Source: Saussurea involucrata
Lineage: Eukaryota; Streptophyta; Magnoliopsida; Asterales; Asteraceae
Direction: 5' to 3'
DNA length: 64,000 bases
NCBI GenBank assembly: GCA_033807775.1
Contig: CM066314.1
Span: 35,823,001 to 35,887,000 of the forward strand
Shown piece after piece: positions 29,976 to 40,689 of the stretch. How positions within the stretch are numbered: the stretch's first letter is position 1; every line of letters begins with the position of its first letter. The notes under the pieces are model-generated. The model had not been told where the DNA came from and made no database searches. It saw nothing but the letters and a program-made list of their open reading frames with translations. The position numbers and the translations under genes were made by a program.

Positions 29976-31700
29976 ATGACAGCTAGAGACATACTGACTA
30001 TTGGGTCAAAGGACAAACCACCTGTCCTTTTTCCTAAGGAGTTCAAAATATGGAAAGACAGATTTATGGATTATGTTGAACATCAAGAAAATGGGGACTA
30101 CATTGTTCATTCACTTCAGAATGGTCCCATAGGGGTAGTAAGAAGAAGAGGACTAGCTGCTGATGGTGAACCACCTCCAGAATGGGTTGAAATTCAACAA
30201 CTGCATTATGATGTTGAACAAAAGAAACGTTACAATGCAGACAAAGCGAAAAAATCATTAGTTATGCAAGCCTTGACTAATGATATTTATCAGAAGGTGG
30301 ACAGCAAAAACATTTCTGGGAAAACTATGTTTGATGAGTTAGTCAAACTGTATCAAGGATCTGAGGTGGAAAATCATATGAGAGTCTCCAATGCCATCAA
30401 CAAGTACAAGAATTTTAGACAAAAAGAAGGTGAGGCACTTGATCATACGTACGACCGTTTCATTACAATACTGAATGAGCTGAATAGGTACAACATAAAC
30501 AAGACGATAATCGAGCACAATGTGAAATTCTTGAGTGTTCTGCAACCTGAATGGAAGAAGTATGCTCACCTGATGAAACAAAATGCTAGGTTAGCTGACT
30601 TTCCTTTACATCAAATGTATGAAACTTTGAAACAAGATGAGGATGATGCTGATGAGAAAAGGGATAAGAAAAGGAAGAAAGAGAAGAAAGAAGTTAAGGA
30701 AGAAGAGATTGATCCAATAGCCTTGATATCTAACAAATCCACCAAGAAATATTCAAAGAATGTTGGTAATAAGTCTGATGAAGAACGGTATGAAGGAGAT
30801 GGAGTGGAAGAAACTGAAAGTCTGAAACAAGCAATGATACTTCATACTAAAGCTTTTCAAAAACAGTTTGTGAGAAGGCCCGGTTCTAATAATCAGAGAT
30901 ATGCATCAGGCTCCAAGAACTTTGAGCACAAAGATCGTGTCGAGTCAAGAAAGAAGTTTGATGAGAAAAAGGATAAGTACAAGAGGGACGACAAGAGGAT
31001 TGATGAAAAGAAGGTGTTTGAGAAAAGGGGTGAAGAACCAAAGTGCTATAACTGTGGGAAGACTGGACACTTCGCCAAGGAATGTTGGAAGCCAAAAGTC
31101 AGAGATTCTGATTATTATAAGAACAAGATGTTGCTTGCTAAGCAAAAGGAATCAGGGATAGCATTGTTGGTTGAAGAGGAATACTGGCTTGATCAAACCG
31201 ATGATGAAGCGGATGATGAGACGGCAGCTCAAACAAAGATGTGTTTCATGACTAGAAACACCGATGAAAAAGAGTCAGAATCTACTTCAGAGACAAATGA
31301 GGTACATTCCGATCTTTATAATCAATTTTTTACTCAACAAGCATATCTACAAAAGAAATTAGATGATCTAACAAATAACTTGAGAAAAGCAGATGAACTA
31401 ACTTCCTCTCAAAGAGAAAGATTGATAGAACAAGAGAGTCACGTTGAAAAACTGGAAAAGAAAAAGACTGAATTTGATGTGGGTCAAGCATATTTTCAAA
31501 GTAGAATAACTGAATTGTCAGAAAAATTAGGGAGTTTAGAAGCAAAGAAGGATGAGTTTGAAAATCTTCTTCATGCCTATAAAGATAGGAACACTGAGCT
31601 GAGTGATAAAGTCAAAGGTTTGGAAGAAAACTTGTATAAAGCAGGCCAAACTGAACAAACAATTCACATAATGGATAGATTGAGTAATAAGATGAGATAA
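29976..31700 (+). CDS. RE-D Gag with CCHC zinc knuckle, C-terminus running into an inverted LTR
   Basis: 574 residues open from the first ATG after the leader. Seen: an N-terminal Copia gag domain (F-K-I-W-K-D-R-F near residue 26, W-V-E near 70, a long helical region with L-V-M-Q-A-L-T), a Lys/Glu-rich stretch (~225-250), the zinc knuckle C-Y-N-C-G-K-T-G-H-F-A-K-E-C (residues ~357-370), and a long coiled coil (~455-560). The last ~14 codons are not native: from about 31659 the DNA is the reverse complement of the element's own LTR, which supplies the TAA. No protease follows. The body of Gag is open, so particles or a dominant-negative Gag are possible; that is inference. Confidence 0.85.
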   Translation: MTARDILTIGSKDKPPVLFPKEFKIWKDRFMDYVEHQENGDYIVHSLQNGPIGVVRRRGLAADGEPPPEWVEIQQLHYDVEQKKRYNADKAKKSLVMQALTNDIYQKVDSKNISGKTMFDELVKLYQGSEVENHMRVSNAINKYKNFRQKEGEALDHTYDRFITILNELNRYNINKTIIEHNVKFLSVLQPEWKKYAHLMKQNARLADFPLHQMYETLKQDEDDADEKRDKKRKKEKKEVKEEEIDPIALISNKSTKKYSKNVGNKSDEERYEGDGVEETESLKQAMILHTKAFQKQFVRRPGSNNQRYASGSKNFEHKDRVESRKKFDEKKDKYKRDDKRIDEKKVFEKRGEEPKCYNCGKTGHFAKECWKPKVRDSDYYKNKMLLAKQKESGIALLVEEEYWLDQTDDEADDETAAQTKMCFMTRNTDEKESESTSETNEVHSDLYNQFFTQQAYLQKKLDDLTNNLRKADELTSSQRERLIEQESHVEKLEKKKTEFDVGQAYFQSRITELSEKLGSLEAKKDEFENLLHAYKDRNTELSDKVKGLEENLYKAGQTEQTIHIMDRLSNKMR

Positions 31701-32013
31701 TAAGGAATATGTAGTGTATTATTGATGAAGAGACTATCCTAGAGTGATAATGGATCTCTCTCTAGATTACACACACTTACACCATGAGCTACATTGCAAT
31801 AATGATTCTCTTACCCTAATTACACACACACATCCTATATATACTATACCCACCTATTACACCTTTAAGCCCAAGCCCATATACAATATCCCAAGCCCAT
31901 AATACAATTATAACCCTTTACAAAACTATCATCTAAGTAGGACATTGTGTCCTAACATTCCCCCTATAGTTTTGTAAAGGAATCACCCTTCTCGAAAGAT
32001 CTTCAGTTCCTCA
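31659..32013 (-). repeat. Inverted copy of RE-D 3' end (LTR + PPT + 3' UTR)
   Basis: 31659-31957 is the reverse complement of most of the LTR at 58657-58976. 31958-32013 then matches, inverted, the PPT and 3' UTR next to it (CCCCCTATAGTTTTG and following). At about 32013 it abuts a second primer-site-like sequence in plus orientation. Confidence 0.92.
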
Positions 32014-32350
32014 ATTGGTATCATAGCCAAAACGAAGAAATCTTTCATCGATACAATCTTTCTACAACGATTCACGATTTACAGCCCATTCCTTGATGAA
32101 ACAGTGAGTTTTTGATGCTTTTTGTGCATATAACTGCGTTTAGATCAGTGTTGATTGCTTAGGATTGATTGAATAGTGTTTCTGAACCTCATACGATCAC
32201 CAGTCCATCATATTTTGATCGATTTGGACATTTTTGAGCTTTCTGTTCGATCTGAGTTTAAATGTTCAATGTTATCGCACCTAGCCATGTTCATCTTCCT
32301 CGCACTTAGAAGAGATCAGTATTTTATCGCGAGTGCCTGTTGAGATAACA
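32014..32350 (+). other. Second primer-site-like sequence and leader (RE-D)
   Basis: ATTGGTATCATAGCC at about 32014-32028 resembles the primer site at 29172-29185 (TGGTATCAGAGC) with two mismatches. A leader-like stretch follows, ending with TTATCGCACC and TTATCGCGAG words (32270-32350). So it looks like the 5' leader of a related copy joined to the inverted 3' end. No gene. Confidence 0.55.
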
Positions 32351-33356
32351 TTGGTACCAAAAACTCACATTTTCCACGGTAAAAAACCGTGGCCATAGGC
32401 CTTTGGCCACGTTTTTTTTTCCAATCAAACCGTAGCCTATTCTTGCGTGACCATTGATACCCTTTTTGCCACGTTTAAAATGCGTCACCATATCACATGA
32501 AAAACCGTAGCCATAGCCTAAAAATCGTGGCCATAAATTTATCCAAATTTTTATGGTATTGGGGCATTTTTCATATAACCGTGGCTATAAACTACTTATC
32601 GCCACACAAACTCATATTAAACGTGGCTATTAGAGACCTTTTGGTCACATGAGTAAACTAAAACCTTGACCATAAACTACTTATATCCACACAAATGTTA
32701 CATTAACTGTGGCTATTTTATGACATACGGTTACAGTGATCGTTAATACCGTGGCCATTGGTTACCATTTTGTGACACGAAATAACCAAACCATGACAAT
32801 AAATTAGTTATAGTCACACAAATTACATAGTAAGCGTGGCCGATTCATGATGTACGGTTTTCTTTTGGTCACACAAAATAACTAAAACTGTGGCAATAAA
32901 CTATTTACAGCCACACAGTTTATATCCAGCGTAGCCAATTCTTGATAATATATATATGGTTTTTTAAATTGTAGAACAGTGGCTATTGGTTTCCTTTCGG
33001 TCACACCAAATAACTAAAATGTGGCCATAAACTACTTATCGCCACACAAATGTTATATGAGTAAACTAAAACCGTGACCATAAACTACTTATAGCCACAC
33101 AAATGTTACATTAACTGTGGTCATTTCATGACATACGGTTAAAGTGAATTGTTAAAACAGTGGCCATTGGTTACCATTTTGTCACATGAAATAACCAACC
33201 ATGACAATAAAATAGTTATAGTCACACAAATTTCATAGTAAACGTGGCCGATTCATAATGTACGGTTACATTGAATTATAATAACCGTGACTAATTGTTA
33301 TCTTTTGGTCACACAAAATAACTAAAACTGTGGCAATAAACTATTTACATCCACAC
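32351..33356. repeat. Left CCGTGG/CCACGG repeat field
   Basis: Diverged tandem modules of roughly 100-140 bp built from CCGTGGCCAT, GGTTACCATTTTG, GGTCACACAAAATAACTAAA and ACTGTGGC words. Non-coding. Confidence 0.8.
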
Positions 33357-33358
33357 AT

Positions 33359-33405
33359 CACTACAAAAATCGAGCCTATCAGTAACGGAAAATTCCGTCA
33401 CTGAT
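33359..33405 (+). mobile_element. CACTA-type left terminus
   Basis: CACTACAAAAAT, the common plant CACTA end, followed within 10 bp by a 28-bp imperfect palindrome, ATCAGTAACGGAA and its mirror (33378-33405). No matching right end (TTTTTGTAGTG) was found. Confidence 0.5.
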
Positions 33406-33457
33406 TTTTTAGTAATTTTAAAATAAAAAAATATTTATTCAATTTCCAGTTCATTGT

Positions 33458-33460
<3 letters not shown>

Positions 33461-33512
<52 letters not shown>
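33461..33512. repeat. (AT)n microsatellite
   Basis: An unbroken run of about 26 AT dinucleotides. Confidence 0.98.
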
Positions 33513-33515
<3 letters not shown>

Positions 33516-34948
33516 GCATGTTACATTTTAACACAATGCAGCGGAATGTAAAACTTTCATTCTAAAATACGAACAAAATAAAATTATCAATTCAAATGAA
33601 TACGAACAAAATAAATTTATCAATTCCCTATTTTCAATTGGTTCATTACCATCCAGATCACTAAAAAAACAGAACAAATGATTACATGTTTGGCTTGAGT
33701 TTGATGTAAAGGTATGATGAACTAAACCTTGTCCAACAAAGTTTTGTGGACTAGATCCATTCTTCGTTGGCGAACCTATGGAAGTTTGATTCACTTCCGT
33801 CTGCCATCCGCTGAGGGATAAGGTGAGGTCAAGAAGTTTGATTCAATTCCGTTTGCCATCATTTCCCCTGTGCACAAAGTGACGGACTTTTAGCCCCATT
33901 GTAGAGATTCTTTCCTGGGGCATGCCTTTGATCTGAAAACATTTAAATTCATAAAATGAAGAAATTACAACTTGCTTTCTAAATGTATATGTCAAAGGAT
34001 CCACAAGCAACTTCTAACCAAAATATATGTACTTCTTTGTTTGTGGTCAATTGTCCATCTCTAATGGTATCCATTACTAAACGAACACGATTAAATAAAG
34101 CCTTTTTTTAACACTGAGGGGACGTTTTATCAAATTTTACCGGGTTAGTGAAGAAGAACACTCTTAGCCGGTAAAAAATCCATTTTAATGGCCAATAATA
34201 TTATCCGATAAGACAAGTGAGGATAGTGACTCTCGTAGATAAAAAGCCCTTAATTGTGCCTCTAAATCCATACTAGAAATAAAAACATGAAAAATCTCAA
34301 CCCAACCCAACCCAATCAAAAGTGCAACCCAATCAAAGTGCAACCCAACCCAAACCAAACCATTCGGGTTGGGTTGGTCGGGTTGAAACTTTTATTCATC
34401 ATTTCATAATTCAACTAAATTATTGTGTCTAAACAAACTAAAATTAAACCAACTCCAATGAAATACAACTAAGTTACCTGATCGTAAAGACTAGTAAAGA
34501 CTGACCGTGCGACGGGACACATAGGGTTCAGACAGCTGATTAAGTGCTTCTTTAACAGCATCACTATCCTTCCGCAACAAGTTCAAATGCAACTAGAATT
34601 ACATATAAGCAAAACCAGGACCAATAAGTTCAAGTGCACTGAATTTGCAAAGATATATATAATATATACACCAGTTGTGTACCCACGCAATGCGGCGGCA
34701 GATAACATTTAAATGAATGCAAACAAAAATATATAATACAAATATGGTTTTACTAAGTAAAACATGCAAAGTATGTGAAATAAGGTGTAGCAAAGTGGTG
34801 TCATCTCCTTACCCACAAAAACCATATACTAAAACTAATATTGCATAAAATTTGTGCAATGACAAGTCTGATTAGTTCTATAGCAAGCAAAAGAATTGCA
34901 ACCGAGTGTTGAATTCACCATGGGTGATTGATCATGATCATCATCTAG
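33513..34948. other. AT-rich DNA downstream of the orphan ORF
   Basis: No ORF of note. A head resembling the MITE-like element at 26624 lies at about 34113-34143. 34285-34385 has runs of CAACCCAACC/GGGTTGGG words that can pair. Possible 3' untranslated exons of the orphan ORF (33850-33940, minus) cannot be proven. Confidence 0.35.
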
Positions 34949-35573
34949 CTAGTGCTGCACAAGAAATTGTTGATGATTAAAAACCCAAGCCTCTGTATCT
35001 TCAGGAATATTATTAACCAAAGCATTATCGTCCTCTAGGATTAGTAACGCAAGAACCTGGTCTGCCTCAGGATTACCAGACAGCTTAAAGGGACAACAGT
35101 TCTTCCAGTCTCTTTGCCGAATCTCTGCAACATACTCACTGCATTCAAAACAAATTAATTACATGTAAAGATGAACTTTTTTATGTCAAGAAAAATGAAA
35201 AGCATATAGCTCACAAATTTGTGCATATAAACACAAAATCTCTCATATGCAAATGATAAGAAGCTATATACCAATGCCCGCATGAATTAGATCAGAAGCA
35301 CACCCACCCTTTTATATTATTAATCAAAGCGAGGGTGGCATAAATTAGTTCACACACATAGACTGACACACACACACACATATATATATATGTATGTATG
35401 TATTCAAGGATCCAATTGAAGAATATTAATAAAGTTAAGAGATGTGATCAATACAAAACCCAAATTAAGCAAGTTATAAACACATTATTTGAAAATAATT
35501 AACATGATATATACACATACCGAATACAAATAGAATTGAATTCACCACTGAAATCCGGCTCCAGCGGCTCCAT
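34949..35573 (-). CDS. Two-exon orphan ORF (about 80 residues)
   Basis: Proposed by me from splice signals: exon 1 35573-35521 (ATG, ends ...ATT CG then GTATGTG), exon 2 35138-34949 (after GCAG, ends TAG). The joined frame is 243 nt. The product starts M-E-P-L-E-P-D-F and reads R-E-Y-V-A-E-I-R-Q-R-D-W-K-N-C-C-P-F-K-L across the junction, a well-mixed sequence typical of real coding DNA rather than chance. No known domain recognised; no signal peptide or membrane span. It lies within the CACTA-like block, so it could be a captured host gene fragment or part of a real gene with further exons to the right. Short size is the main doubt. Confidence 0.45.
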
Positions 35574-36758
35574 TGAAGCAATTGTAGATTGAGAGCCAAC
35601 AACAGCAAGATCAAGACTCAGAAAATGACAATATCTTCCTGAAACTTGAAAACCCCTAATTGAACATCAAGCACAGATCAGTCCCTAGATAATCACAATC
35701 ATATACATATGATGCAAATACTTCTAGACATATATATAGAGCTAGTCAAGTGCAACATCTTTTGTGAAAAGATGACCTTAGTCAATCTCTAGCCCTCCTG
35801 CAGAAATTTGAAGTCATCATACACAAATATCATATATAGCATAGAAGTGGAACAATTAATTCCAAGGAGGATTTTAGATGACTAGAATTCATGATCTGTT
35901 ATACAAGGAAACCTTTAGAGATTGAAACAGTGAACAAAAACAAGCACACAAGCGATACGCAATGCGCAGCGGCGCCGCATGGACTAAAACTCAAAACCCT
36001 AATTTCATCAAACAGCAACAAGAAAAATTGGCAATGTTAACAATAACAAACACATCAATGGTCCGCGCATATTCTTTAGATGCCTAAATGATGAAGGATC
36101 TAAACACATAAAAAGCGAAAGGCGGAGATGAGATGCTCACTTATCTCTAGCATGCGGCGGCAAGTCGAAGAGAAGATCGCTGACAAATTCAGATCTAATT
36201 AGATGACCTGAAACCCATCTTCAATCAAAAGATCAAGCGCTGATTGATTCGCGTTGACAAAGTTCCGGTGAGCGATTCACAGCTCGAAAGACTAAACCGG
36301 CGGCCAAGGGCAACAAAGGGTCGAGGCTGCGAAACAAGCGAAACCAAAAGTCGACGATCGATGGTGATGACGATTCTCGATGGGTCTGCTTCTTCCCGTC
36401 GACTATCGATGGTGATGACGATTCTCGATGGGTCTGCTCGTTTGGAGAAGGAGAGGCAAGCAGATGGCATACTCTCTCATCTCTGACTCTATACCCTCTG
36501 GTCTCGTACTCTGGGAAAAAGAAAAATGGTGTCTGGATTTAGGGTTAGGGGGAAATTCAAAAGGGATAAATAGAGGGAAGAAAAATAAAAGAGGGAAAAC
36601 AAGAGAGGGAAGAAAAATAAAAGAGGGAAAAATTAGATTTAATTTTTTATTTAATTTTTTAATTTTAAATAAATAATTCATCTAATTTTATTTGATTTTT
36701 TAATTTTAACAATAACTTTTAAATAATAAATATTTAAGATCAATATTATTAAATAACA
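35574..36758. other. DNA upstream of the orphan ORF, no gene seen
   Basis: AT-rich to 36200, then a GC-richer stretch (36230-36490). That stretch holds a local direct repeat of ATCGATGGTGATGACGATTC (36357-36378 and 36409-36430), then a purine-rich run AGAGGGAAGAAAAATAAAAG in two copies (36569-36623). The GC-richer part may be an old 5' leader or promoter for minus-strand transcription. Confidence 0.35.
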
Positions 36759-37809
36759 AAACGGTTCATTAAAGCCCAATACACACTATTGAAGCCCATT
36801 ACAGTTCATAAAACCCAAAGCGGTCCATTAAAGTCCAAAATGGTTCATTAAAGCCCAAAACGGTTCATTAAAGCCCACAACCGTTCATTAAAGCCCATTG
36901 GGATTTAATGAACCGTTGGGCTTTAATGTATCGTTTTGGGCTACAGTTAACCGCGTTGGGCTTTAATGTACCGTAATGGGCTTCAATGAACCGTTATGGA
37001 CTTCAATGGACTGTATTGGGCTTTAATGGACTGTATTGGGATTCAATGAACCATTTTGGGCTTTAATGAACCATTTTGGACTTTAAGGAGCCGTAATGGG
37101 CTTCAATGGATTGCATTGGGCTTTAATGAACCGTTTAGGCTATAGTTAACCGCTTTGGGCTTTAATGGACCGTAATGGGCTTCAATGGACTGTATTGGGC
37201 TTTAATAAACCGTTATGGGCTTCAATGTATCGTTTTGGACTTTAATGGATCGTAATGGGCTTCAATGGACTGTAGTAGGCTTTAATGAACCGTTTTGGGC
37301 TTTAATGTATGGTTTTGGACTTTAATGGATCGTAATGGGCTTCAACAGACTGTATTAGGCTTTAAATAACTGTTTTGGGCTTCAATGTATCGTTTTGGGC
37401 TTTAATGGACGGCTTTGGGCTTTAATGAACCGTAATGGGCTTCAATGGACTGTATTGGCTTTAATGAACGGTTTTGGGATTTAATGAACCGTTATGGCCT
37501 TAATGGACTGTTTTGGACTTTAATGAACCGTTTTGGGCTATAGTTAACAGCTTTGGGCTTTAATGGTCCGTAATGGGCTTCAATGGACTGTATTGGGCTT
37601 TATTGAACGGTTATGGGCTTCAATGTATCATTTTGGGCTTTAAAGAACCGTTATGGGCTTTAATGGGCCAATTTGGGCTTTAAAGAACCAATTTGGACTT
37701 TAATGGGACCGCTTTGGGCTTTAATGAACCGTAATAGGCTTCAATGAACAATTTTAGGCTATAATGAATCATTTTGGCTTTTAATGGACCGTTTTGGACT
37801 TTAATCGAT
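36759..37809. repeat. Minisatellite of ~20-bp units that reverses direction at 36899
   Basis: About 50 units of the form GGGCTTTAATGAACCGTTTT with variants (GGCTTCAATGGACTGTATT). From 36759 to about 36898 the units are reversed (AAAACGGTTCATTAAAGCCC), from 36899 on they are forward. In the forward part two variants alternate, giving a ~40-bp higher-order period. Confidence 0.95.
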
Positions 37810-37829
37810 TGTATAATAATAATAATAAT

Positions 37830-38107
37830 TAGAGTGAATTACACCGATGGTCCCCGTGGTTTGCTCAAATTTTAGATTTGGTCCCTAAAGTAAGCTATCT
37901 ACGGTGGTGGTCCCTAACTTTTAAATTAGCTTTCACTAAAAGTCCCTCTTATCTAACGGCGTTAACTCATTATGTTATCATCCAACCTATTGTTTAACTA
38001 AAAGGACAAATCAGTCATTTAATTAAATTAAATGTATTAAACCTATTTTAAAACAAATAGCCATTATCGTCAAACTCACGACTTCTTCTCCAAAAGATTG
38101 TTCACGC
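37830..38107 (+). repeat. MULE left terminal inverted repeat
   Basis: Pairs with 39836-40111. Confidence 0.9.
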
Positions 38108-38205
38108 AAATTGATAAAGCAATCTGGTTTATCATCTTCATGGTATTATACTCTTTTTGATTGCTAAATCTTTTTGCTGATGATGGATATAAACTTTTTT
38201 GCATT

Positions 38206-39160
38206 TGTATGACAACGGCGGTGGCATGGGAAGCTGAGAAGCCACCGGTGATTGAAGAAGAGGAGGTGGCGCCACCGGAGAAAATGGAAGTCCGGATAAA
38301 GATCATCTTCACCACCTTGTATAAAATTCAAAAGGGTTTCTGTCAATTTCATAATTTGGATTCTTGATTTTAGGGAGAGAGAGGGAAAGTTTGCTCAGAT
38401 TCAAAAATGGCGGAGGATGAGATTTTACATGAGACTGAACTGAAATGGGGAAGGAGAGAATGACGGAGTTGCAAAGAGAAATGGTTCCTTCTCGTTGTTG
38501 CAGACAGGAACAGACCACAGATGCCAACCGATGCAATCAGGTCTCGAAGTTTCTTCTTTATTCTAAAACTATTTTTTCTTTATAAATATTAATTGGGTTC
38601 TAAATTTTTTAACATGTTCGTGTTAACTCAGTAAATAAAAGTTCTTACATACACATATCGGTTTATTGATGAATTTGATGAAAATGGATTGGATTATGGA
38701 CAGTGTTGGTAAAGGAGTGACTGATCTTCAACCAGGAGATCATGTTCTTCCTGTTTTCACCGGTGAATGCAGAGAATGTGCTCACCGTAAGTCCCAAGAG
38801 AGAAATATGTGTGATCTTTTAACTATTGAGGATCAACACCGGTCGTGGGGTCATGATTCATGATCTGAAATCTCGCTTTTCAATCAACGGCTAACCCGTT
38901 TTCCATTTCTTTGGAACTTCAACATTTAGCGACTACACTGTGGTTCGTGTCGGATGTCTTGCCAAGATAAACCCATTTGCTCCTCTCGAAAAAGTTTGTG
39001 TCCTCGGTCGTGGGATCTCCACAGATTAGAAAAAATCACAATCCAACGCTTTTTATTGCATTTATGTCGTCGAGTTTTCAGGCCTCCGTGCTACTTGAAT
39101 CTTGATCATAATTATTTGGGTATTTTCAGGCCTCGGTGCTACTTTGAATCATGAGGACCC
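38206..39160 (+). pseudogene. ADH: Alcohol dehydrogenase fragments captured by MULE
   Basis: Three separated stretches match plant ADH in order. (1) 38206-38340 near the N-terminus: A-V-A-W-E-A-E-K-P-P-V-I-E-E, then P-E-K-M-E-V-R-I-K-I. (2) 38690-38850: V-G-K-G-V-T-D-L-Q-P-G-D-H-V-L-P-V-F-T-G, then the structural-zinc loop in which Cys-Cys-Cys-Cys has become Cys-Cys-Arg-Cys. (3) 38860-39030 after a frameshift: S-R-F-S-I-N-G, G-T-S-T-F-S-D-Y-T-V-V-R-V-G. After that, the exon start G-L-G-A-T-L-N appears at about 39127 behind a TTTTCAG acceptor, and a decayed duplicate of it lies at 39072. Gaps look like former introns, so capture was from genomic DNA. No NAD domain follows. Not functional as ADH. 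Confidence 0.88.
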
Positions 39161-39660
39161 TGCAATTTCACTCCACGAATCCTCTTCGGATGATTCCGAT
39201 GATGACACGTTTTGTAGATCGTCTCCCTATGCATCAAACGATTGCCGTAATCATCCTTCCGGATCGAATTCCGAGCTGTGGGACTCCGTTGACTCTTGCA
39301 GAATCAAAGATCGTGAGCTCGATGATGCTTTCGGAAGAATCTCGTCTGCAGAATCTTTTTTGAGCTCGATGATGCTTTCGAAAGAATCTTGTCTGCGGAA
39401 TCTTTTTCGAGCTTGTTGATGCTTTCGGAAGAATCCTGTCGTTTGAGCTCGCTTATGAACGGGGATTAGATTCCAGCAAGGTCAACAAGGTCTTTTACTC
39501 GATTTTCCAAATTTTGATTCTATGAACGCTTCACATAACAAGATAACAGATGATTTCAATGGGAAGTATGGCCTCGATTCGCATATTCCTAGGGAGTCGA
39601 CACCACCACCGCCACCTCTTCCGCCAATGGAATTAAGCCACCTTCTGGTGTAACAATGGA
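39150..39660 (+). other. Further captured coding-like DNA in the MULE
   Basis: Open frame 39102-39419 reads a Ser/Asp-rich stretch (S-S-S-D-D-S-D-D-D-T-F). 39330-39440 holds three diverged copies of GAGCTCGATGATGCTTTCGGAAGAATC. Later a proline run (about 39600-39630, P-P-P-P-P-L-P-P) is read. I do not recognise the source gene. Confidence 0.4.
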
Positions 39661-39835
39661 GAAAGAAGATGATCTCTCGGAAGCCTTGAAATGGAGACAG
39701 ACTTTCTAATTTTTCAATATTTTTTGTTGGTTGAAGATGACATTATATGTAACCTGTAGAATAGTATAATAACGTGAAGAGGATAAACCAGATTGTTTTA
39801 TCAGTTTGGAGATAGCAGAGGTGAAATCGGTAGGG

Positions 39836-40111
39836 CGTGATCAAGCTTTTAGAGAAGAAGTCGTGAGTTTGAAGATAATGGCTATTTGTTTTAAAATAGG
39901 TTTAATACATTTAATTTAATTAAATGACTGATTTGTCCTTTTAATTAAACAAGAGGTTGGATGAAAACATAGTGAGTTAACGCCGTTAGATAAGAGGGAC
40001 TTTTGGTGAAAGCTAATTTAAAAGTTAGGGACCACCACCGTAGATAGCTTACTTTAGGGACCAAATCCAAAATTTGAGCAAACCACGGGGACCACCAGTG
40101 TAATTTACTCT
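39836..40111 (-). repeat. MULE right terminal inverted repeat
   Basis: Inverse of 37830-38107 with few mismatches. Confidence 0.9.
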
Positions 40112-40689
40112 AATAATTATATAATTATTATTATATAATAATAATTATATTTTTAAAAATTATATAATAATAATATAATAATGTTGATAATTATATAAGA
40201 ATAAAAATAAGAATAATAAAGAAATATTATAGTTCCAGCTGAATTCCGGCGAACCTACATGTACCGCCAAAAATCCGCCAGAAACGTTAATCTTGCATTT
40301 CTAAAACCGTTCTAAACCCAACCGTGGCTAACCTGTATTTCTAAAACCGTGACAAAAAGTGGAACTGAAGAATTGAAAGAAATAAATATATTGGAAGAAT
40401 TGAATCAATTTATGGAAGGGATGAAGATTGCAGTGGGACGGGGGAATAAAAAAATGGAAATAATATAAATATAAAAAAAGCCTCCAAGGCCACATACAAT
40501 AGAAGGAGACTACAATGTCATTTTAAATGAAAAAATAATTAGTGCAAAGAGAAGGACTCGAACCCAGGTCTCTTGGGTAGAGAGAAATGCACTTAACAAC
40601 TAGACTATGATCATATTTGTGTCAATTTGTGTCTTTTGTACAATATATACTAAATATATAATATAATATGAAAATAAATCAGAGGCCCT
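40112..40689. other. AT-rich DNA, second CACTA-like end, tRNA-like stretch
   Basis: 40112-40205 is an AT-rich low-complexity run of TAATAATTATAT. 40296-40366 (AAACCCAACCGTGGCTAAC, then AAAACCGTGACAAAAAG) closely resembles the right end of the CACTA-like block at 57560-57615, so a second terminal copy is present. A tRNA-like stretch follows. No gene. Confidence 0.5.
40546..40612 (-). other. tRNA-derived stretch with A and B boxes (SINE head or tRNA pseudogene)
   Basis: On the minus strand TAGTCTAGTTG (40597-40607) fits the polymerase III A box and GGTTCGAGTCC (40554-40564) the B box, 33 bp apart as in tRNAs. The T stem and acceptor stem do not pair well and no anticodon loop is convincing, so it is not a working tRNA gene. 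Confidence 0.45.

Larger units (their letters stand above)
37830..40111. mobile_element. Mutator-like element with captured gene fragments (Pack-MULE)
   Basis: Long terminal inverted repeats, about 37830-38107 and 39836-40111, roughly 275 bp and highly similar (ends TAGAGTGAATTACAC and, inverted, AGAGTAAATTACACTGG). Flanking 9-mers AATAATAAT and AATAATTAT match in 8 of 9, but both are AT-rich, so the duplication is weak support. The interior has no transposase. Instead it contains pieces of an alcohol dehydrogenase gene and at least one other coding-like stretch. This is what a Pack-MULE looks like. Confidence 0.85.

Noticed and set aside
32351..32370. An exact CACTA terminus for the CCGTGG block
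   Set aside because: The left edge merges with host sequence (CATTGGT occurs in the flanking RE-D repeat as well), so the boundary and a 3-bp duplication cannot be fixed by eye.
37822..40120. A firm 9-bp target duplication for the MULE
   Set aside because: 8 of 9 bases match, but both flanks are AT-only low-complexity DNA, so chance agreement is likely; kept as weak support only.
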